From Tethya wilhelma (Eukaryota > Porifera > Demospongiae > Tethyida > Tethyidae): a DNA stretch of 64,000 bases. Under the pieces are notes generated by a model. It searched no databases. It saw only the letters and a list, made by a program, of their open reading frames with translations, and was not told the origin of the DNA. Shown here one piece after another: positions 1 through 10,934 of the stretch; the first letter of the stretch is position 1; every line of letters starts with the position of its first letter. The translations under genes and the position numbers were made by a program. The stretch spans positions 39,527 through 103,526 of the forward strand of contig CAXIPT010000064.1 of assembly GCA_964030475.1 (NCBI GenBank), in the 5' to 3' direction.

Positions 1-205
1 CCAAAAAACGTTTGAAAACGTTTTTTAAAGCAAAAGAAACACTTTTGTGAATAGTTACTCTCAACACTTTGAGGTGGAAAACATTGTTTGTGATAGTTTT
101 GTCATAGTACAGATAAAGAACTTAGTCTTTTTTACTGACTATTGACATAGAAAAATTTTTGTGACTAAAAATACACTTTTGAGAAAAAACATTTATTTTG
201 TCTTT
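1..205 (+). repeat. Fragment of the 210-bp satellite family
   Basis: This stretch carries the phrases that recur in the long array at 17093-19060: an AAACGTTT block, GAAACACTTTTGTGA, GATAAAGAACTTAGT and AAAATACACTTTTGAG. It is about one divergent unit in plus orientation. From 206 to about 300 I see nothing further. Confidence 0.7.
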
Positions 206-300
206 AATAGAACTACATGTGCTCATTACATCACTTTTAACACATATGTCATACTTCACACTTCAACTTCTGACTCAGCACTAAATTTCAGAGAGAGTAT

Positions 301-3300
301 AATGGCTTCTGGACATCTCAGTTTCAAAGACAAGATTCCAATTGTAAGGAGATTAGTATTTGCTTCAGCTGCACTACCACAACATTGCCCTAACTATTGG
401 AATATAGTGAGCTCATGGGCATATCAAGCAAGGAAGAGATAGAGGTGACACCACAGCAAGCCAAAGTGTACATTGAAAATCTCAAGTATCCCGACCCTGA
501 CTCATTTTCCACTGATCACCAGCTAGCTGTTGAGTTGCAATCATTTTTTCGTGGTAAGGATCAAAGACTGGGAATCGTTCTTGTGTCCGACAATCAAAAA
601 TGCTTGCTCTGGTTGCTTGTAAAAGCTGACCGCCCAAGTACAGTTATTGTTTACACGGATGAATTTGGCACTGTAGAAAGTACACACTACGTACCGTAAA
701 GTATGCAAGCGATTCCGTACTGGATGTCCATTTGTGCAGCATTATGGCTGCTATTCTGCTGGCGGTGGTGATGATGCCATCCTACTTTACAATGAAAACT
801 TCAAATCACTGCCGTTTTTCCTTTCTACAAGAGAAACCGCATTTGAATCATCTCTGCTACATCAACTAGATGTAGAGATATTGATTGGTCAACTCTCGTA
901 CAAGCAAAGAAGTGAAATATACAATGTGAAGCATGGGTATGACAATGCCAAGAAGAAAACAAGAGTATCTGAAAGCCATTCACAAAGGTAATTTAATTGT
1001 TGAATTGTGCATGCTGCTATACTGTTCTAAACAATGCATTATTTTGCACATGTATAAAGTGCTCCAAGCCTTGCTGCTAATCGGCATCCAATGGACCGAT
1101 GAAGACTTGAGACTGCTCATTTGAAATATGCTATGCTGAATGTATGCACATGGTACCCAGAACTAAGAATCAGTGACTTAGCAATCACCCCTGGGAAATT
1201 AGATGATGCTATTTTACACTTCACATCGGTGTACTACTCCCTCTTCTCAGCTACATATGCTGGTGAGTTTTATTTACCATGCACGTGTGCATTGTATACC
1301 TATAGTATATTAAATTATACTACTATAATAACAAAACAGGTCATAGCTGCAAATTTCCTGGTTGCAAGACAGTACTGGTGCTAGATGGCAACATGAAGAA
1401 TAGACGTGATGTATGCATGGCACGTGATGCTGGCTACACCGTCTACAAAAACTTGCCAGGTGCTTTGAAGACCGGTTGTATGAACTCTCCAGAACCTAAA
1501 GCTAGGCACTGTAAAGTACACAGAATACGTTCTTGCAGTACAATTGATAATCCTACAGACGAGGATGCTCCTGAGGTAACCAAAGGTGTTGACAAAGTAG
1601 TTGAGATGATTTTGGAGAAAAAAACCACTAGAAAGGCTATATATTACAAGGTATAGTAATTTTGCAACACTAAATTATTAGTGTTGAACATTTGTGTTAA
1701 CCTAGCTGATATTTGTTACACTAAACTTTTGCAAATTTTTCACAGCCTCTAGCTAATTACTGTTACATCACAACAGGTTCTTTGGGTTGGCAAAGAGGAT
1801 GTGTGTGCTACTTGGGTACATGAAAACAGCTTGACTACAAATGTCATCAAAGAGTTTGAAAACGGAATGCAGACAGAGGTTAAAGTTCAAGCAACTATTC
1901 AAGGTGGCCAGATTTATTATACAGCAGCAGTTGAGCCAACAACAAGACAAGCTGGAACAGCTCCTAAGTGAATGAAGCAAGACAGGTGGATTCCACCTGA
2001 TTCATCAGGGTACTACACATAATATTATTTCATTATTATGTATAGCTACATATTATTTAATTTTTGCCTTATTGTCAAAATTATTGTATAGTGCATTCAT
2101 TCAGTCTGATGGTGATGCTGGATTGAGTTGTAACACAGAAAAGGATCGTGACAAGAAGTTGAATCACCACACTGCAGGTTAAAGACATAGATACTGCCGG
2201 CTTATTAACCGCTGATTTGGCATTCCAGCCAGGAACTGACATAAATATAATTAACTTGACCTGAAGCTAACTCTATCCCCCCCACACACTTAATTAGGCA
2301 AATATATAGTCACATTTTGACCAAAATAATCAATACACCTTATTTTTTATTATTATGTTGTCGTTAGCATGTAGTTACTCCCCACCGTGACCTTATTTTC
2401 TATATTAAAATTTTATGCAGGTATTTTGGCTGGAATCTGGCCATGTGGGATCATCTCTCTGCTATCTGAATTATATATTGCTGAATCTAAGTCACAAGTT
2501 TATGGAGCACTACACGACTGCATTCAAACAAATTCTCAATTACTACCAGATCTTAGTAAGATTATGAAAGTATCGCACTGTTTACAAAGTGTTCAATTTA
2601 ATTACTCTTTTCTTTATGTGACTCTGCTGGATTGACACAGAATACATTTGCTATGATGATGGGTGTCATCTTCGGAAGTTTGCCCACAATGCTTCCCGGA
2701 GAGATGTTACACCCACGGCTAGGACAAGTTGGAAATAGTCGTGGATAAGATGCATATAGCTGGACATGTGGACAGGTGGTGCAAAGAAAATTGCGATGCC
2801 AGAACCTTCTCAGAGTTGGACAATGTAAGGCAATGTTATTCAATATCATTGTATGGTACATATTCATAATTGCCTTCAAAGCCCTTATTCACCTAACTGC
2901 ATGCCGTGTACCTGGACCTCTGACACACTGCTTTATTGCATGCACACATTGCTGAGTTTGCATGGTATCGAGGGAATTTAGCTAGTTTCGCTGTTGTAAA
3001 AGTAATTTTATCGAGTTTACAAAACATATGTGACTGGTCACGCGAAAAAGATACTATCCTCCGGAGTGACCTTTGACCTGTTGCATTTGGCTTTTTTCAA
3101 AATAGTAATAATGTTCTGATTGACTTTAGGAAAAAAATTAGCAAGAATCACTGAAAATCTTGCAAAAAGCACCATGTGTAATTGCACCCAGAAATCTTGT
3201 TATGCTATTTATTCCAAAAGTAGTCTAAAAGTCGATAGTATGTAAATTGCGTGGCCAGTCACATATATTGTATAAAGTTAATAACATTTAGAGTCCATGG

Positions 3301-3625
3301 AATGGATGATCTTGGCTGTATTTTACTGGTTTGCAACAAAGGCACATGACTGAAACAATTGGGAATGTTAGATCCACCGTATACCGATGTAGCTACAATT
3401 GCATGTGCAGCTAAGAAATTTAGTACAATGTCACTGTAGCTTACTACCTTTCACTTAATTCAATATACACAGGTTGACACAGAGGTGTGTGAGCAAACTT
3501 TCGCCTGGATGTCAAGATTTGGAAAGATCACCAGAAAGATGAATAGAGCACACTTTATGTTTTACATCAGTGATCTCCATAACAGAAGAGAAGAAACTAA
3601 ACTAAAGAACTCTGGCTATTTATAA
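301..3625 (+). pseudogene. Decayed multi-exon KDZ-like transposase
   Basis: Seen: coding blocks at about 397-700, 703-987, 1070-1262, 1340-1650, 1777-1968, 2421-2555, 2641-2824 and 3473-3625, mostly bounded by AG and GT. Joining at 1262/1340 keeps phase and leads into a cysteine cluster (C-K-F-P-G-C-K) followed by LDGNMKNRRDVC. The 1777 block starts VLWVGKEDVCATWVHE, slightly chromodomain-like. Later blocks show PCGIISLLSELYIAESKSQV, YDDGCHLRKFAH, and VDTEVCEQTFAWMSRFGKIT with a terminal DLHNRRE. Known: such acidic, histidine and cysteine motifs mark KDZ (Kyakuja-Dileera-Zisupton) transposases with their cysteine clusters. Broken: a frameshift near 700, an in-frame TGA at 1100-1102, and disruption in the 2641-2824 block. 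Inference: a dead transposon or a decayed domesticated copy. The family call is from remembered motifs. Confidence 0.68.
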
Positions 3626-3796
3626 AGGAAATAAATAACTAAGCTAAGCAATATATTTAACTGAAATGTTCTTATCAGCTACCAATATGATTTCCATAAT
3701 AAAAGTGCTCTCTAATTAGAGTACAGGATCCTTAAAATTAATTTGGTATGCCATAAATGCATTTTCTAGCTTCAATGATTCAGACTCACCAATACA
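3625..3796. other. AT-rich spacer, nothing recognised
   Basis: AT-rich sequence after the KDZ-like stop codon. I see no coding potential or repeat structure before the first minisatellite unit at 3797. Confidence 0.5.
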
Positions 3797-5262
3797 GTGG
3801 ATCCTCCAGACATATACATTGTTATGTGTGCATGTTAACCGATTACCTGCGGTTGACGCTAAATCGCGTCATCCGCGTGGGTGTTTCAAATCGCGGTTGA
3901 CGCAAAATCGCGTCAAGGCTGCACTAGCGACTATTTTGCAAGCTAAGCAATTAGCCCTGAACTTTAAACTTTATATACGAATAGGTAAGGGACTACTCTA
4001 CTAAAATATCAAGTCAGACTTAGAACTGCTAGTAAGGCGTGGCCCTACTCGTCGTTGAGCGACTAACGGTCACGATCTTCGCGATCACGATGGGCGACTT
4101 TAGATCGACGTTTTTTCTACAACCCTTCAGAGGATAAGCTTGAAACTTGCTACGTAGGTGCAGGGATAGTTAGGCTACATAGCCATAGCATCGCTTTTGT
4201 AAGCGTTGCTGGCTACCTGGAAAAAAAGCTTTATACGCGCGGCTATATCCTAGCGTATTTGACCCTCCCGTATGTTAGGCTTTTTTTACCAGCAAAAGCT
4301 TCACTAAGCAACAAGACTTGGAGTATAGTAAGCTTGATTGTTGCTTAGCTGCATCATATAAAAAGCTTTGCCTAATCTTTACTTTAGAAGAAAAACAAAA
4401 AGAAGGCGTAGCTACTAAAAAATTTAAAATTTAATTTCGCCGTATGACGTCATTCACTTCAAAAGAATTCAGCGTATAATCGGTTAAAGGATCCTCCGGA
4501 CATGTACATGAGTGTACATTGAAGGATCCTCTAGACATGTACATTGTCATACGTACATGAGTGTACATTGAAGGATCCTCCGGACATGTACATCGTCATA
4601 CGTACATGAGTGTACATTGAAGGATCCTCCAGACATGTACATTGCCATGTGTGTGTACATTGAAGGATCCTCCGGACATGTACATCGTCATACGTACATG
4701 AGTGTACATTGAAGGATCCTCCAGACATGTACATTGCCATGTGTGTGTACATTGAAGAATCCTCCGGACATGTACCTCGTCATATGTACATGAGTGTACA
4801 TTGAAGGATCCTCCGGACATGTACATCGTCATACGTACATGAGTGTACATTGAAGGATCCTCCAGACATGTACATCGTCATGTGTGTGTACATTGAAGAA
4901 TCCTCCGGACATGTACCTCATCATATGTACATGAGTGTACATTGAAGACATGTACCTCGTCATATGTACATGAGTGTGCATTGAAGGATCCTCCGGACAT
5001 GGCTCCTTGTCATATGTACATGTGTGTACATTGAAGGATCCTCCAGACATGTACATTGACATGTGTGTGTACATTGAAGGATCCTTCGGACATGTATATC
5101 GTCATATGTACATGAGTGTGCATTGAAAGATCCTCCGGATATGCACATTGTCACATGTGCATGTTAAAGGATCCTCCGGACACATTGTCATGTGTGTGTA
5201 CATTGAAGGATCCTCCAGACATGTACATTAAATTACTTCCACAAGGATCCTCCTGATAGTAA
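3797..5262 (+). repeat. GGATCCTCC minisatellite, interrupted by a TTAA element
   Basis: Units begin GGATCCTCCGGACATGTACA and end GTGTACATTGAA. Lengths alternate near 35, 43 and 49 bp according to whether a CGTCATACGTACATGA piece is present. The main array runs from about 4488 to 5262. A detached unit at 3797-3834 is separated from it by the inserted element at 3839-4483. The repeat length keeps one minus-strand frame open over several short overlapping ORFs, which are not genes. Confidence 0.9.
3835..4487 (+). mobile_element. TTAA-flanked MITE, 645 bp, inside the minisatellite
   Basis: The element is 3839-4483, flanked on both sides by TTAA (3835-3838 and 4484-4487). Its ends are inverted: CCGATTA at the left and TAATCGG at the right. 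A paralogous minisatellite unit at 5155-5180 reads GCATG-TTAA-AGGATCC with nothing inserted, which gives an empty site and confirms a TTAA duplication. TTAA target sites are typical of piggyBac and Kolobok superfamilies; I see no transposase here. A longer relative lies at 20386-21976 on the other strand. Confidence 0.88.
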
Positions 5263-5409
5263 ACTATTGAGATACCCATATAATACTTGAATATTCATAC
5301 TTATGCTATGGTGCCTCCAGACATATATGATTGGTCATGACAGTACTACAGTGTCTAGAAGTGGAATGTCTGGATGCATCCTGACAGTTGTAGGCAACAC
5401 TGGCCATGA

Positions 5410-6497
5410 GTGAAATCTGTAAGTACCATCTACTCTTATTATAGTCGCTCAGCCAACAAATCCCATGCATTGAGAGAAATACAAACAATCTTGAACGATC
5501 CGATTCTAAAAATGAAAAATATTTTTGAAATTCGTTGGCTAAGTCTGGGTGAAGCTGTACATACGTTACGTCACTGCTATTCTTCACTTCGTACAGCTTT
5601 AGAACAAGATGCAGAAGATGGTGATTATACAGCTCACGAACTTGTATGTAGACTTCAGTCCTATAAATTTGTTGCTACACTAAATTTACTGTGTGATGTT
5701 CTCGATCAAACTAACAAGTTAAGCCGGGTTTTTCAGAATGAAGATCTTGTGTTTGGCACAGTTGAAACACAATTATCTCATGTGCTACAGACCTTGCAAG
5801 ATATGAAGATCAATGATTCCAGCTGCAATTATTTGGCTGATTTTTTGTCGGACACTAGCAAAAATAACATCTATAAAGGCTTTACAATTTCATCATCAAG
5901 TAGCAGTAGACACAGCAGCTCAGAAGAGAGTGAATTCATTAGCATTAAAGCACAGTTTCTCTCTTATGTGATACAAAATATCACAGATCGATTCCCGAGA
6001 GTATCTCTGCTAACTGGTATGCACCAAAATCATACCCTAAGAGTGCATCTGAAGTGTCTAGTTTTTGTAAAGATCACCTACTAACTTTGTTAGAGCACTA
6101 TGGTACAGAGAAAGAAAGTGAGGGGGTATACTTTGCTCCGATAGTCAGCAAAGAAGAGTGCCTAGGTGAACTTCCTACTTTTCAGAGACTAGTTATTCGG
6201 CATCACAATATGGACACTTTAGAGTTTTGGAGTATGATGTACAAATCTTACAGTGACATTTATCCTGGAATGATCAAGCTGGCACATGCTTGCTTAATAA
6301 TCTTAATGTCTAATGCAGCATGTGAACGTGTTTTCAGTGCTCAAAATAGGATCAAAACTAGACTTCGATCCTCATTAAGTACTAAAACATTGGATATGCT
6401 CATGAGAATTACAATTGAGGGCCCTCCAATTAATGAAATGGACTATGGAAAAGCTCTAGACTATTTCCGTAGTATGAAGAACAGACGAATTTTTTAA
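5410..6497 (+). pseudogene. hAT-family transposase, 5'-truncated and frameshifted
   Basis: Two overlapping frames encode a hAT transposase C-terminal half. The first (5410-6084) contains IRWLSLGEAVHTLRHCYSSL, the conserved segment in ZNF862- and ZMYM-like hAT proteins. The second (6054-6497) ends with the dimerisation domain: HACLIILMSNAACERVFSAQ, then TRLRSSL and LDMLMRI. Continuity across the frames near 6020-6060 needs a one-base shift, since the second frame reads PKSASEVSSFCKDHL through the same bases. The N-terminal BED finger and the first part of the RNase H fold are absent; the minisatellite lies directly upstream. hAT transposases are nuclear cut-and-paste enzymes. This copy should be inactive. 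Confidence 0.85.
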
Positions 6498-6972
6498 CAA
6501 TTGTATTATATTAATTTTTCCTGTAAACATGCATATTATTTTGAAATGAAGATGTTGGATTTATTATTACACATGACTTAATTGATTAACCTGTGCATGA
6601 TATGGTCCCAAACCTAATTACTGTACTGCTATTTTAAATTTGCTAGGGCTACAATCACTCCATATACTCTCTGTGTCATAATTATTCATGTTGCACAATG
6701 TAGTGAAACGAGTTTGTAGTAGAATATTTGCATACTGATGAAGCACCCCTTAAAAATTTTTTCCAAGTCCTGCAAAGAAAGAAGAAAGCCAAAAGCTAAC
6801 TCAAGAAGAAGACAACAAGCAAGTAATTACCTATAAAGAAGCCTCGCTAAAATTTCTGCAAAAGAAGAAGAAAGCCAAGAGATAACTCAAGAAGAAGACA
6901 AAAAGCAAGTAAGTACTTATAAACTTGAGTGTAAGGTTAGCAGGTGGGTATTAAATAGAATGATCACGCATA
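6498..6972 (+). repeat. Spacer with a tandem duplication of about 66 bp
   Basis: Two adjacent diverged copies start at about 6774 and 6859. Both contain GAAGAAAGCCAA, ACTCAAGAAGAAGACAA and AAGCAAGTAA. Purine-rich and lysine or glutamate coding if translated, but no convincing gene. The rest of the interval is AT-rich with no feature seen. Confidence 0.6.
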
Positions 6973-6977
6973 GAAAT

Positions 6978-7107
6978 TGTAGTGTTAACAGTTTTCATAA
7001 AAATCTCAGTACTGTTCATAATACAGAATGAATAGAACTAACACATTAAATAGTACACACACAGGAAGTTCTACAAATAGCTACAATACAAATTACATCA
7101 TACTACA
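6978..7107 (-). repeat. Gypsy element 1, 3' LTR (130 bp)
   Basis: Near-identical to 10935-11059. The only difference I find is a 5-bp AAATA-type insertion inside ACACATTAAATAGTACAC. Directly inside it (7108-7118) lies TCTCCCTTTCT, which on the minus strand is the polypurine tract AGAAAGGGAGA needed for plus-strand priming. Confidence 0.93.
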
Positions 7108-7307
7108 TCTCCCTTTCTAGTAAAGTCTCTCAGGGGGTTTTACAACTGTCCCAGTTTGATCTAGTCACAATTCATTGTTCTGACTCTCGGGTGTCCCTGT
7201 ATTGTCTGTACCAGTATCTGGTATGACTTTGAAGTTTTCTTGGTTCCTCCGTACAGTACCCTGAGGCGTCTCAACCAAGTACGATCTCGGCTCATCTAGC
7301 TTTGTCT

Positions 7308-8306
7308 TTACAACTCCTTCTGACTGCTTGTTTCCTGTGGAGACCCACACCTGTGTCTCTTCAGGTATTTCATTTGCTTCCTTAACTCGATGCCTCTGAT
7401 CAAAGTCTTGGCTTTGTACTTAGCATTCAATTTCCTAAAGTCGGAAAGATAGCTCCACTCAGGAACAAACGTCTCCTTCACTTGAGGAACTCTTGTGCGG
7501 ATACATCTACCCATTAGTAGTTCGGCTGGACTTAGCTTACACCATGGCAGAGGAGTTGCTCGGTAATTCATCAATGCAGCTTGAACATCATCTGACCGTG
7601 AGATAATTGCTTTCACTGTCTTCACTGTTCTTTCTGCTTGTCCGTTGCTCTGTGGATAATCAGGACTACTCGTTTCATGCCTGAATCCATACAATTTTGA
7701 AAACTTTGCAAAGACATGTGAAGAATATTGTGGACCATTATCGCTCCATATGACTTCTGGAATCCCATGTCTTGCGAAAACAGATTTCAACACTGATATC
7801 ACCGCTTCTGAGGTAGTGGTAGATAATTGTGCCACTTCTGGATACCTCGAAAAATAGTCGACTATCAGTAAATAGTGTTTGCCTCGTATTTCAAAGAGAT
7901 CTGTAGCAATGTGTTTCCAGGGATACTCAGGTAGATTAGTAGTTACCAGTGGCTCCTTTCTAGGTGGCTGGTTCTTTGCACATGTTTTACAATTCTTAAC
8001 AGTTCTCTCGACATTTTGTGAAATGTTTGGCCACCAAACTGCCAATCTGGTCCTTGCTCTGCATCGTTCTATTCCTTGATGACCTTCATGAACGGCTTCC
8101 ATTGTTTTCTCTCTTAAACAACTGGGAACAACAATTCTATTTCCTTGTAGAAGTAGACCTCTGTGAACTGATAACGAGCTTCTCTCTCTCCAGTAGGGAA
8201 CAACATCTTGGCTCAAATGTTCTCTCTTTGGCCACTTGGTTGTAACATACTCTCTCACAGTACGACAAACAACATCATCTTCCTGAGCCTTCTGAAATGA
8301 GGCCAT
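7308..8306 (-). CDS. pol: Gypsy element 1 integrase
   Basis: A 332-codon frame. An HHCC zinc-binding region appears near residues 70-115 (HEGHQG, then CKTCAKN). The catalytic core follows with all three acidic residues in context: TDLFEI, WSDNGPQYSS and NGQAERTVKT. No GPY/F module is visible at the C-terminus. It begins one codon after an in-frame TGA (8307-8309) that ends the RNase H frame. In the intact family it would be one polyprotein, so this ATG is not the native start. Integrases insert the cDNA into the genome and make the 5-bp duplication seen here. Confidence 0.9.
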   Translation of the reverse strand: MASFQKAQEDDVVCRTVREYVTTKWPKREHLSQDVVPYWRERSSLSVHRGLLLQGNRIVVPSCLREKTMEAVHEGHQGIERCRARTRLAVWWPNISQNVERTVKNCKTCAKNQPPRKEPLVTTNLPEYPWKHIATDLFEIRGKHYLLIVDYFSRYPEVAQLSTTTSEAVISVLKSVFARHGIPEVIWSDNGPQYSSHVFAKFSKLYGFRHETSSPDYPQSNGQAERTVKTVKAIISRSDDVQAALMNYRATPLPWCKLSPAELLMGRCIRTRVPQVKETFVPEWSYLSDFRKLNAKYKAKTLIRGIELRKQMKYLKRHRCGSPQETSSQKEL

Positions 8307-9356
8307 TCAATTCACACTAACACGCAGGTTCTCAACTGCACAATTGACAAACCCTTCTATGTCCTCCTGAAGTTCTACCGAGTTAACTGCACTTTCTACT
8401 GGTGCTCGTGATAGAGTGTCCGCAGTATATAACAACTTTCCAGGTACATGTTGAATTTTGTAGTCAAACCTGGCTAGTCTCAGCAGGACTCTTGGTGGCA
8501 GATTATCCAAGTTCTTGGTTCCTAACAATGGGACCAAGGGTTTGTGGTCTGTCTCAATCAAGAATCTGAGACCCAGAACATAATCGGAGAACCGTTCAGT
8601 AGCCCATGTTGCCGCCAACGCCTCCTTCTCAATCTGTGCATATCTTCTTTCTGTTTCTGTCATGGCTCTTGAGGCATTCGCCACCGGTTTCCAGATTCCG
8701 TCATTCTTCTGTAGAAGAACTGCCCCAAGTCCATAAGCAGATGCATTAGCTGCAATCTTGGTCTCAGCAGTAGAACTATAGGCTGCCAACACAGTAGGAA
8801 TTGAGAGCTCTTGTTTGACCCTTGCAAACGCTTGATCATGTTGCTCATCCCAGTTCCAGACTCTCTTTGTGCTCAGTAGTTCTCTCAGAGGCTGAGTCAA
8901 TTCAGCTATATTTGGTGAGAATTGTCCAAGCTGATTCACCATGCCTAGAAATCTTCGGAGCTCTGAGATGTTTTCTGGTTTCTTCATCTCCAGAATGGCT
9001 TTGGTCTGCTCTTTGTCAGCCCTGATTCCCTCTTTGTCCACAATGTGACCCTGGAAATTGACTTGAGGCTGCCTAAATGCACACTTCTTTGGATTAAGTG
9101 TGGTATTAGCAACTTCTAATCTCTTTAGAGCTGCTAACAATCTTGAATTATGCTCGGCTTCATTCCTTCCAAACACCAAAACATCATCGATCTGACACAC
9201 AACTCCCTCCAGTCCTGTTAGAATTTCGGCCATCCTTCTCTGAAACACTTCTGGTGCACTACATATACCGAAGGGAAGCTTATTGAAACAAAACCACCAA
9301 ATGGTGTTAGAAATGTTGTCAAGTGTCTGGATTCGGGTGCAAGTGGAATCTGCCAA
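8307..9356 (-). CDS. pol: Gypsy element 1 reverse transcriptase C-half and RNase H
   Basis: The frame opens in the RT palm at LPFGICSAPEVFQRRMAEIL. The usual YIDD motif reads QIDDVLVFG, keeping both aspartates. After the thumb comes LRRFLGMVNQLGQFSPN, then RNase H with ASAYGLGAVLLQ and TDHKPLVPLLG, and LSRAPV at the end. It overlaps the upstream protease-RT frame in a different frame near 9295, so RT is broken by a one-base shift. It closes at TGA 8307-8309, beside the integrase frame. Confidence 0.9.
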   Translation of the reverse strand: MADSTCTRIQTLDNISNTIWWFCFNKLPFGICSAPEVFQRRMAEILTGLEGVVCQIDDVLVFGRNEAEHNSRLLAALKRLEVANTTLNPKKCAFRQPQVNFQGHIVDKEGIRADKEQTKAILEMKKPENISELRRFLGMVNQLGQFSPNIAELTQPLRELLSTKRVWNWDEQHDQAFARVKQELSIPTVLAAYSSTAETKIAANASAYGLGAVLLQKNDGIWKPVANASRAMTETERRYAQIEKEALAATWATERFSDYVLGLRFLIETDHKPLVPLLGTKNLDNLPPRVLLRLARFDYKIQHVPGKLLYTADTLSRAPVESAVNSVELQEDIEGFVNCAVENLRVSVN

Positions 9357-10021
9357 AAGCCACTATTAGCATCCAATTTAGAGAATACTTTACCTCTGGC
9401 TAACTTAGACAATGTCTCATCCACCTTTGAAATGGGATGGACTTCTCTGCAGACTGATTCGTTGAGTTGTCGAAAGTCCACACAAATTCTCACTTCACCT
9501 GATTGCTTCGGCACTACCACCATACCCGCACACCATGGGGTTGGCTCTTTGACAGGAGATATGACTCCCAATTTCTGCATTCTCTCCAATTCAGCCTTCA
9601 CTTTCTCCCGTAGTGGCATGATCTTGGAGTATAAATAGCATGTGGAGTTCCTCCTGGCTGAATACTCACTCCCCATAGTTCCTAGACCAGAAAAGACCTT
9701 CGGAAAGCATTTCTTGAACTCATCTTCAGTTGTGATATTGTCTATACGACAAAGCAATTGGAGCGCAATGATGGCAGGAAGACCCAACAAGTTTCTGTTG
9801 AGGTTCTTGACAACAAAGATGGTTTGGGTGCTTTGTCTCTCCTGATGAGTGAGTGTTGTAGTGAACTGTCCTACCACATCGAGTGTTGCTCTGGAGGGCC
9901 CATATAGAACTTTATCTGGCTTCTGTAGTTTAACTCCTTTAAGTGTCTGAAAAGTCTCTTCTGAGATTGTGGTAGCCTCGGTTCCCGTGTCAAGCTTAAA
10001 TGCTACCGTTGTCTTGCCCAC
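9218..10021 (-). CDS. pol: Gypsy element 1 protease and reverse transcriptase N-half
   Basis: The aspartic protease active site is LDTGTEATTIS near residue 10, with the second protease strand LLGLPAI near residue 78. RT starts near residue 130 (CYLYSKIMPLREKVKAEL) and includes WCAGMVVVPKQSGEVRICVD, the FRQLN block and FSKLDANSGFWQIPL, with the first catalytic aspartate. After TTFLTPFGG the frame runs into unrelated residues, while the correct continuation lies in the frame of 8307-9356. The link to gag upstream is also out of frame. Confidence 0.88.
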   Translation of the reverse strand: MGKTTVAFKLDTGTEATTISEETFQTLKGVKLQKPDKVLYGPSRATLDVVGQFTTTLTHQERQSTQTIFVVKNLNRNLLGLPAIIALQLLCRIDNITTEDEFKKCFPKVFSGLGTMGSEYSARRNSTCYLYSKIMPLREKVKAELERMQKLGVISPVKEPTPWCAGMVVVPKQSGEVRICVDFRQLNESVCREVHPISKVDETLSKLARGKVFSKLDANSGFWQIPLAPESRHLTTFLTPFGGFVSISFPSVYVVHQKCFREGWPKF

Positions 10022-10123
10022 CGAAACAGTAGTGTTCCATGAGCGCTCGATCAGCTTACCCCCTCACTGATCCAACAAACACAGACTCAAAACTAAACTC
10101 ATCTGAGTCAGCTGTTACCACTG

Positions 10124-10909
10124 CTACAGTCTTTGAGAAGCATTGTGAGGCATAGTGACCTTTTCTATTGCATTTCCTACACCTCTCACCTCTAGCAGGA
10201 CATTTGTCTCCGCTTCGATGCTCATCTCGCCCACAGCGTGTACATTTACTACCAGCTTGCTTGTGTGGTGTAAAAGATCCTCTTGAGGGTGTTTCTTTGA
10301 TCGTCTGTGATGTTTGTTCATAGTGATTTGACTATCGATAACCACCGGGGAAGCCTGACTGCCATCACCTCGCAGTTGCGAAGTTTGTTCCAGCACTGCT
10401 TCTCTTTGTCGTACCAACTTCTTTGCTTTTGCAAGTGTGAGGTCCGGAATCATTTGCAACTTCTTGGATAGTGCAGTGTCTCTAACCCCTACTACTATCC
10501 TGTCTTGCAATATTTCTTCTTTAAGTGCTCCGTAGTTAAACGTCTCACTCAGCTGGTACAAAACAGTTATGTACTGTTCTATAGACTCGTCCTCCTTCTG
10601 GCACCTACGGTTAAACCGCGCTCGTTCGAATATCACATTTTTCCTAACGGCAAAAAATTCATCAAACTTGCCCACAACACTAGCGTAGCTTTTCCTATTG
10701 TCTTCGGATATGTTTGTTGAGGTGAGTACATCTTCAGCCTCTTCTCCTAGACAATACAATAGGGTGCTAATTTGCTTTGTTTCTGCTTGTTCAGAGAGTC
10801 CCAAAGCGGTTCGAAACTGTTCGAAACGTTTCTTCCACTTTGGCCACACGTCCGGTTCTTTAAAGTTGAACTCTGCAGGCATTTTGAACTGTATGTTCGG
10901 CGTGGCCAT
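10124..10909 (-). CDS. gag: Gypsy element 1 Gag, zinc knuckle frameshifted
   Basis: The start ATG (10907-10909) lies just inside the primer site. The capsid-like region includes WPKWKKRFEQFRTALGL and YITVLYQLSETFNYG, as in the K02A2.6-like Gypsy lineage. The nucleocapsid knuckles are visible only in another frame at about 10140-10250, as C-T-R-C...H and C-R-K-C-N-R-K-G-H-Y-A-S-Q-C. So a one-base shift occurs near 10290, and the residues after that point in this frame are not native. Gag assembles the particle that packages element RNA. Confidence 0.82.
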   Translation of the reverse strand: MATPNIQFKMPAEFNFKEPDVWPKWKKRFEQFRTALGLSEQAETKQISTLLYCLGEEAEDVLTSTNISEDNRKSYASVVGKFDEFFAVRKNVIFERARFNRRCQKEDESIEQYITVLYQLSETFNYGALKEEILQDRIVVGVRDTALSKKLQMIPDLTLAKAKKLVRQREAVLEQTSQLRGDGSQASPVVIDSQITMNKHHRRSKKHPQEDLLHHTSKLVVNVHAVGEMSIEAETNVLLEVRGVGNAIEKVTMPHNASQRL

Positions 10910-10916
10910 AATCTCG

Positions 10917-10934
10917 ATCCCGCTTCTGACACCA
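10917..10934 (-). promoter_or_regulatory. Primer-binding site, tRNA-Leu-like
   Basis: Immediately inside the 5' LTR the minus strand reads TGGTGTCAGAAGCGGGAT. It complements a tRNA 3' end finishing CTTCTGACACCA. Metazoan leucine tRNAs typically end CTGACACCA, so tRNA-Leu is the likely primer. The assignment is from memory of tRNA ends. Confidence 0.75.

Noticed and set aside
4531..5154. Overlapping minus-strand ORFs in the GGATCCTCC repeat
   Set aside because: Tandem-repeat translation with no conserved domain.
3797..5262. CRISPR array
   Set aside because: Units are directly adjacent and vary in length; there are no unique spacers, and the context is eukaryotic.
7879..9845. Plus-strand ORFs within Gypsy element 1
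   Set aside because: Shadows of the minus-strand pol gene; no motif on the plus strand.
10917..10934. tRNA gene fragment
   Set aside because: It is only an 18-bp complement to a tRNA 3' end beside an LTR, so it is a primer-binding site.
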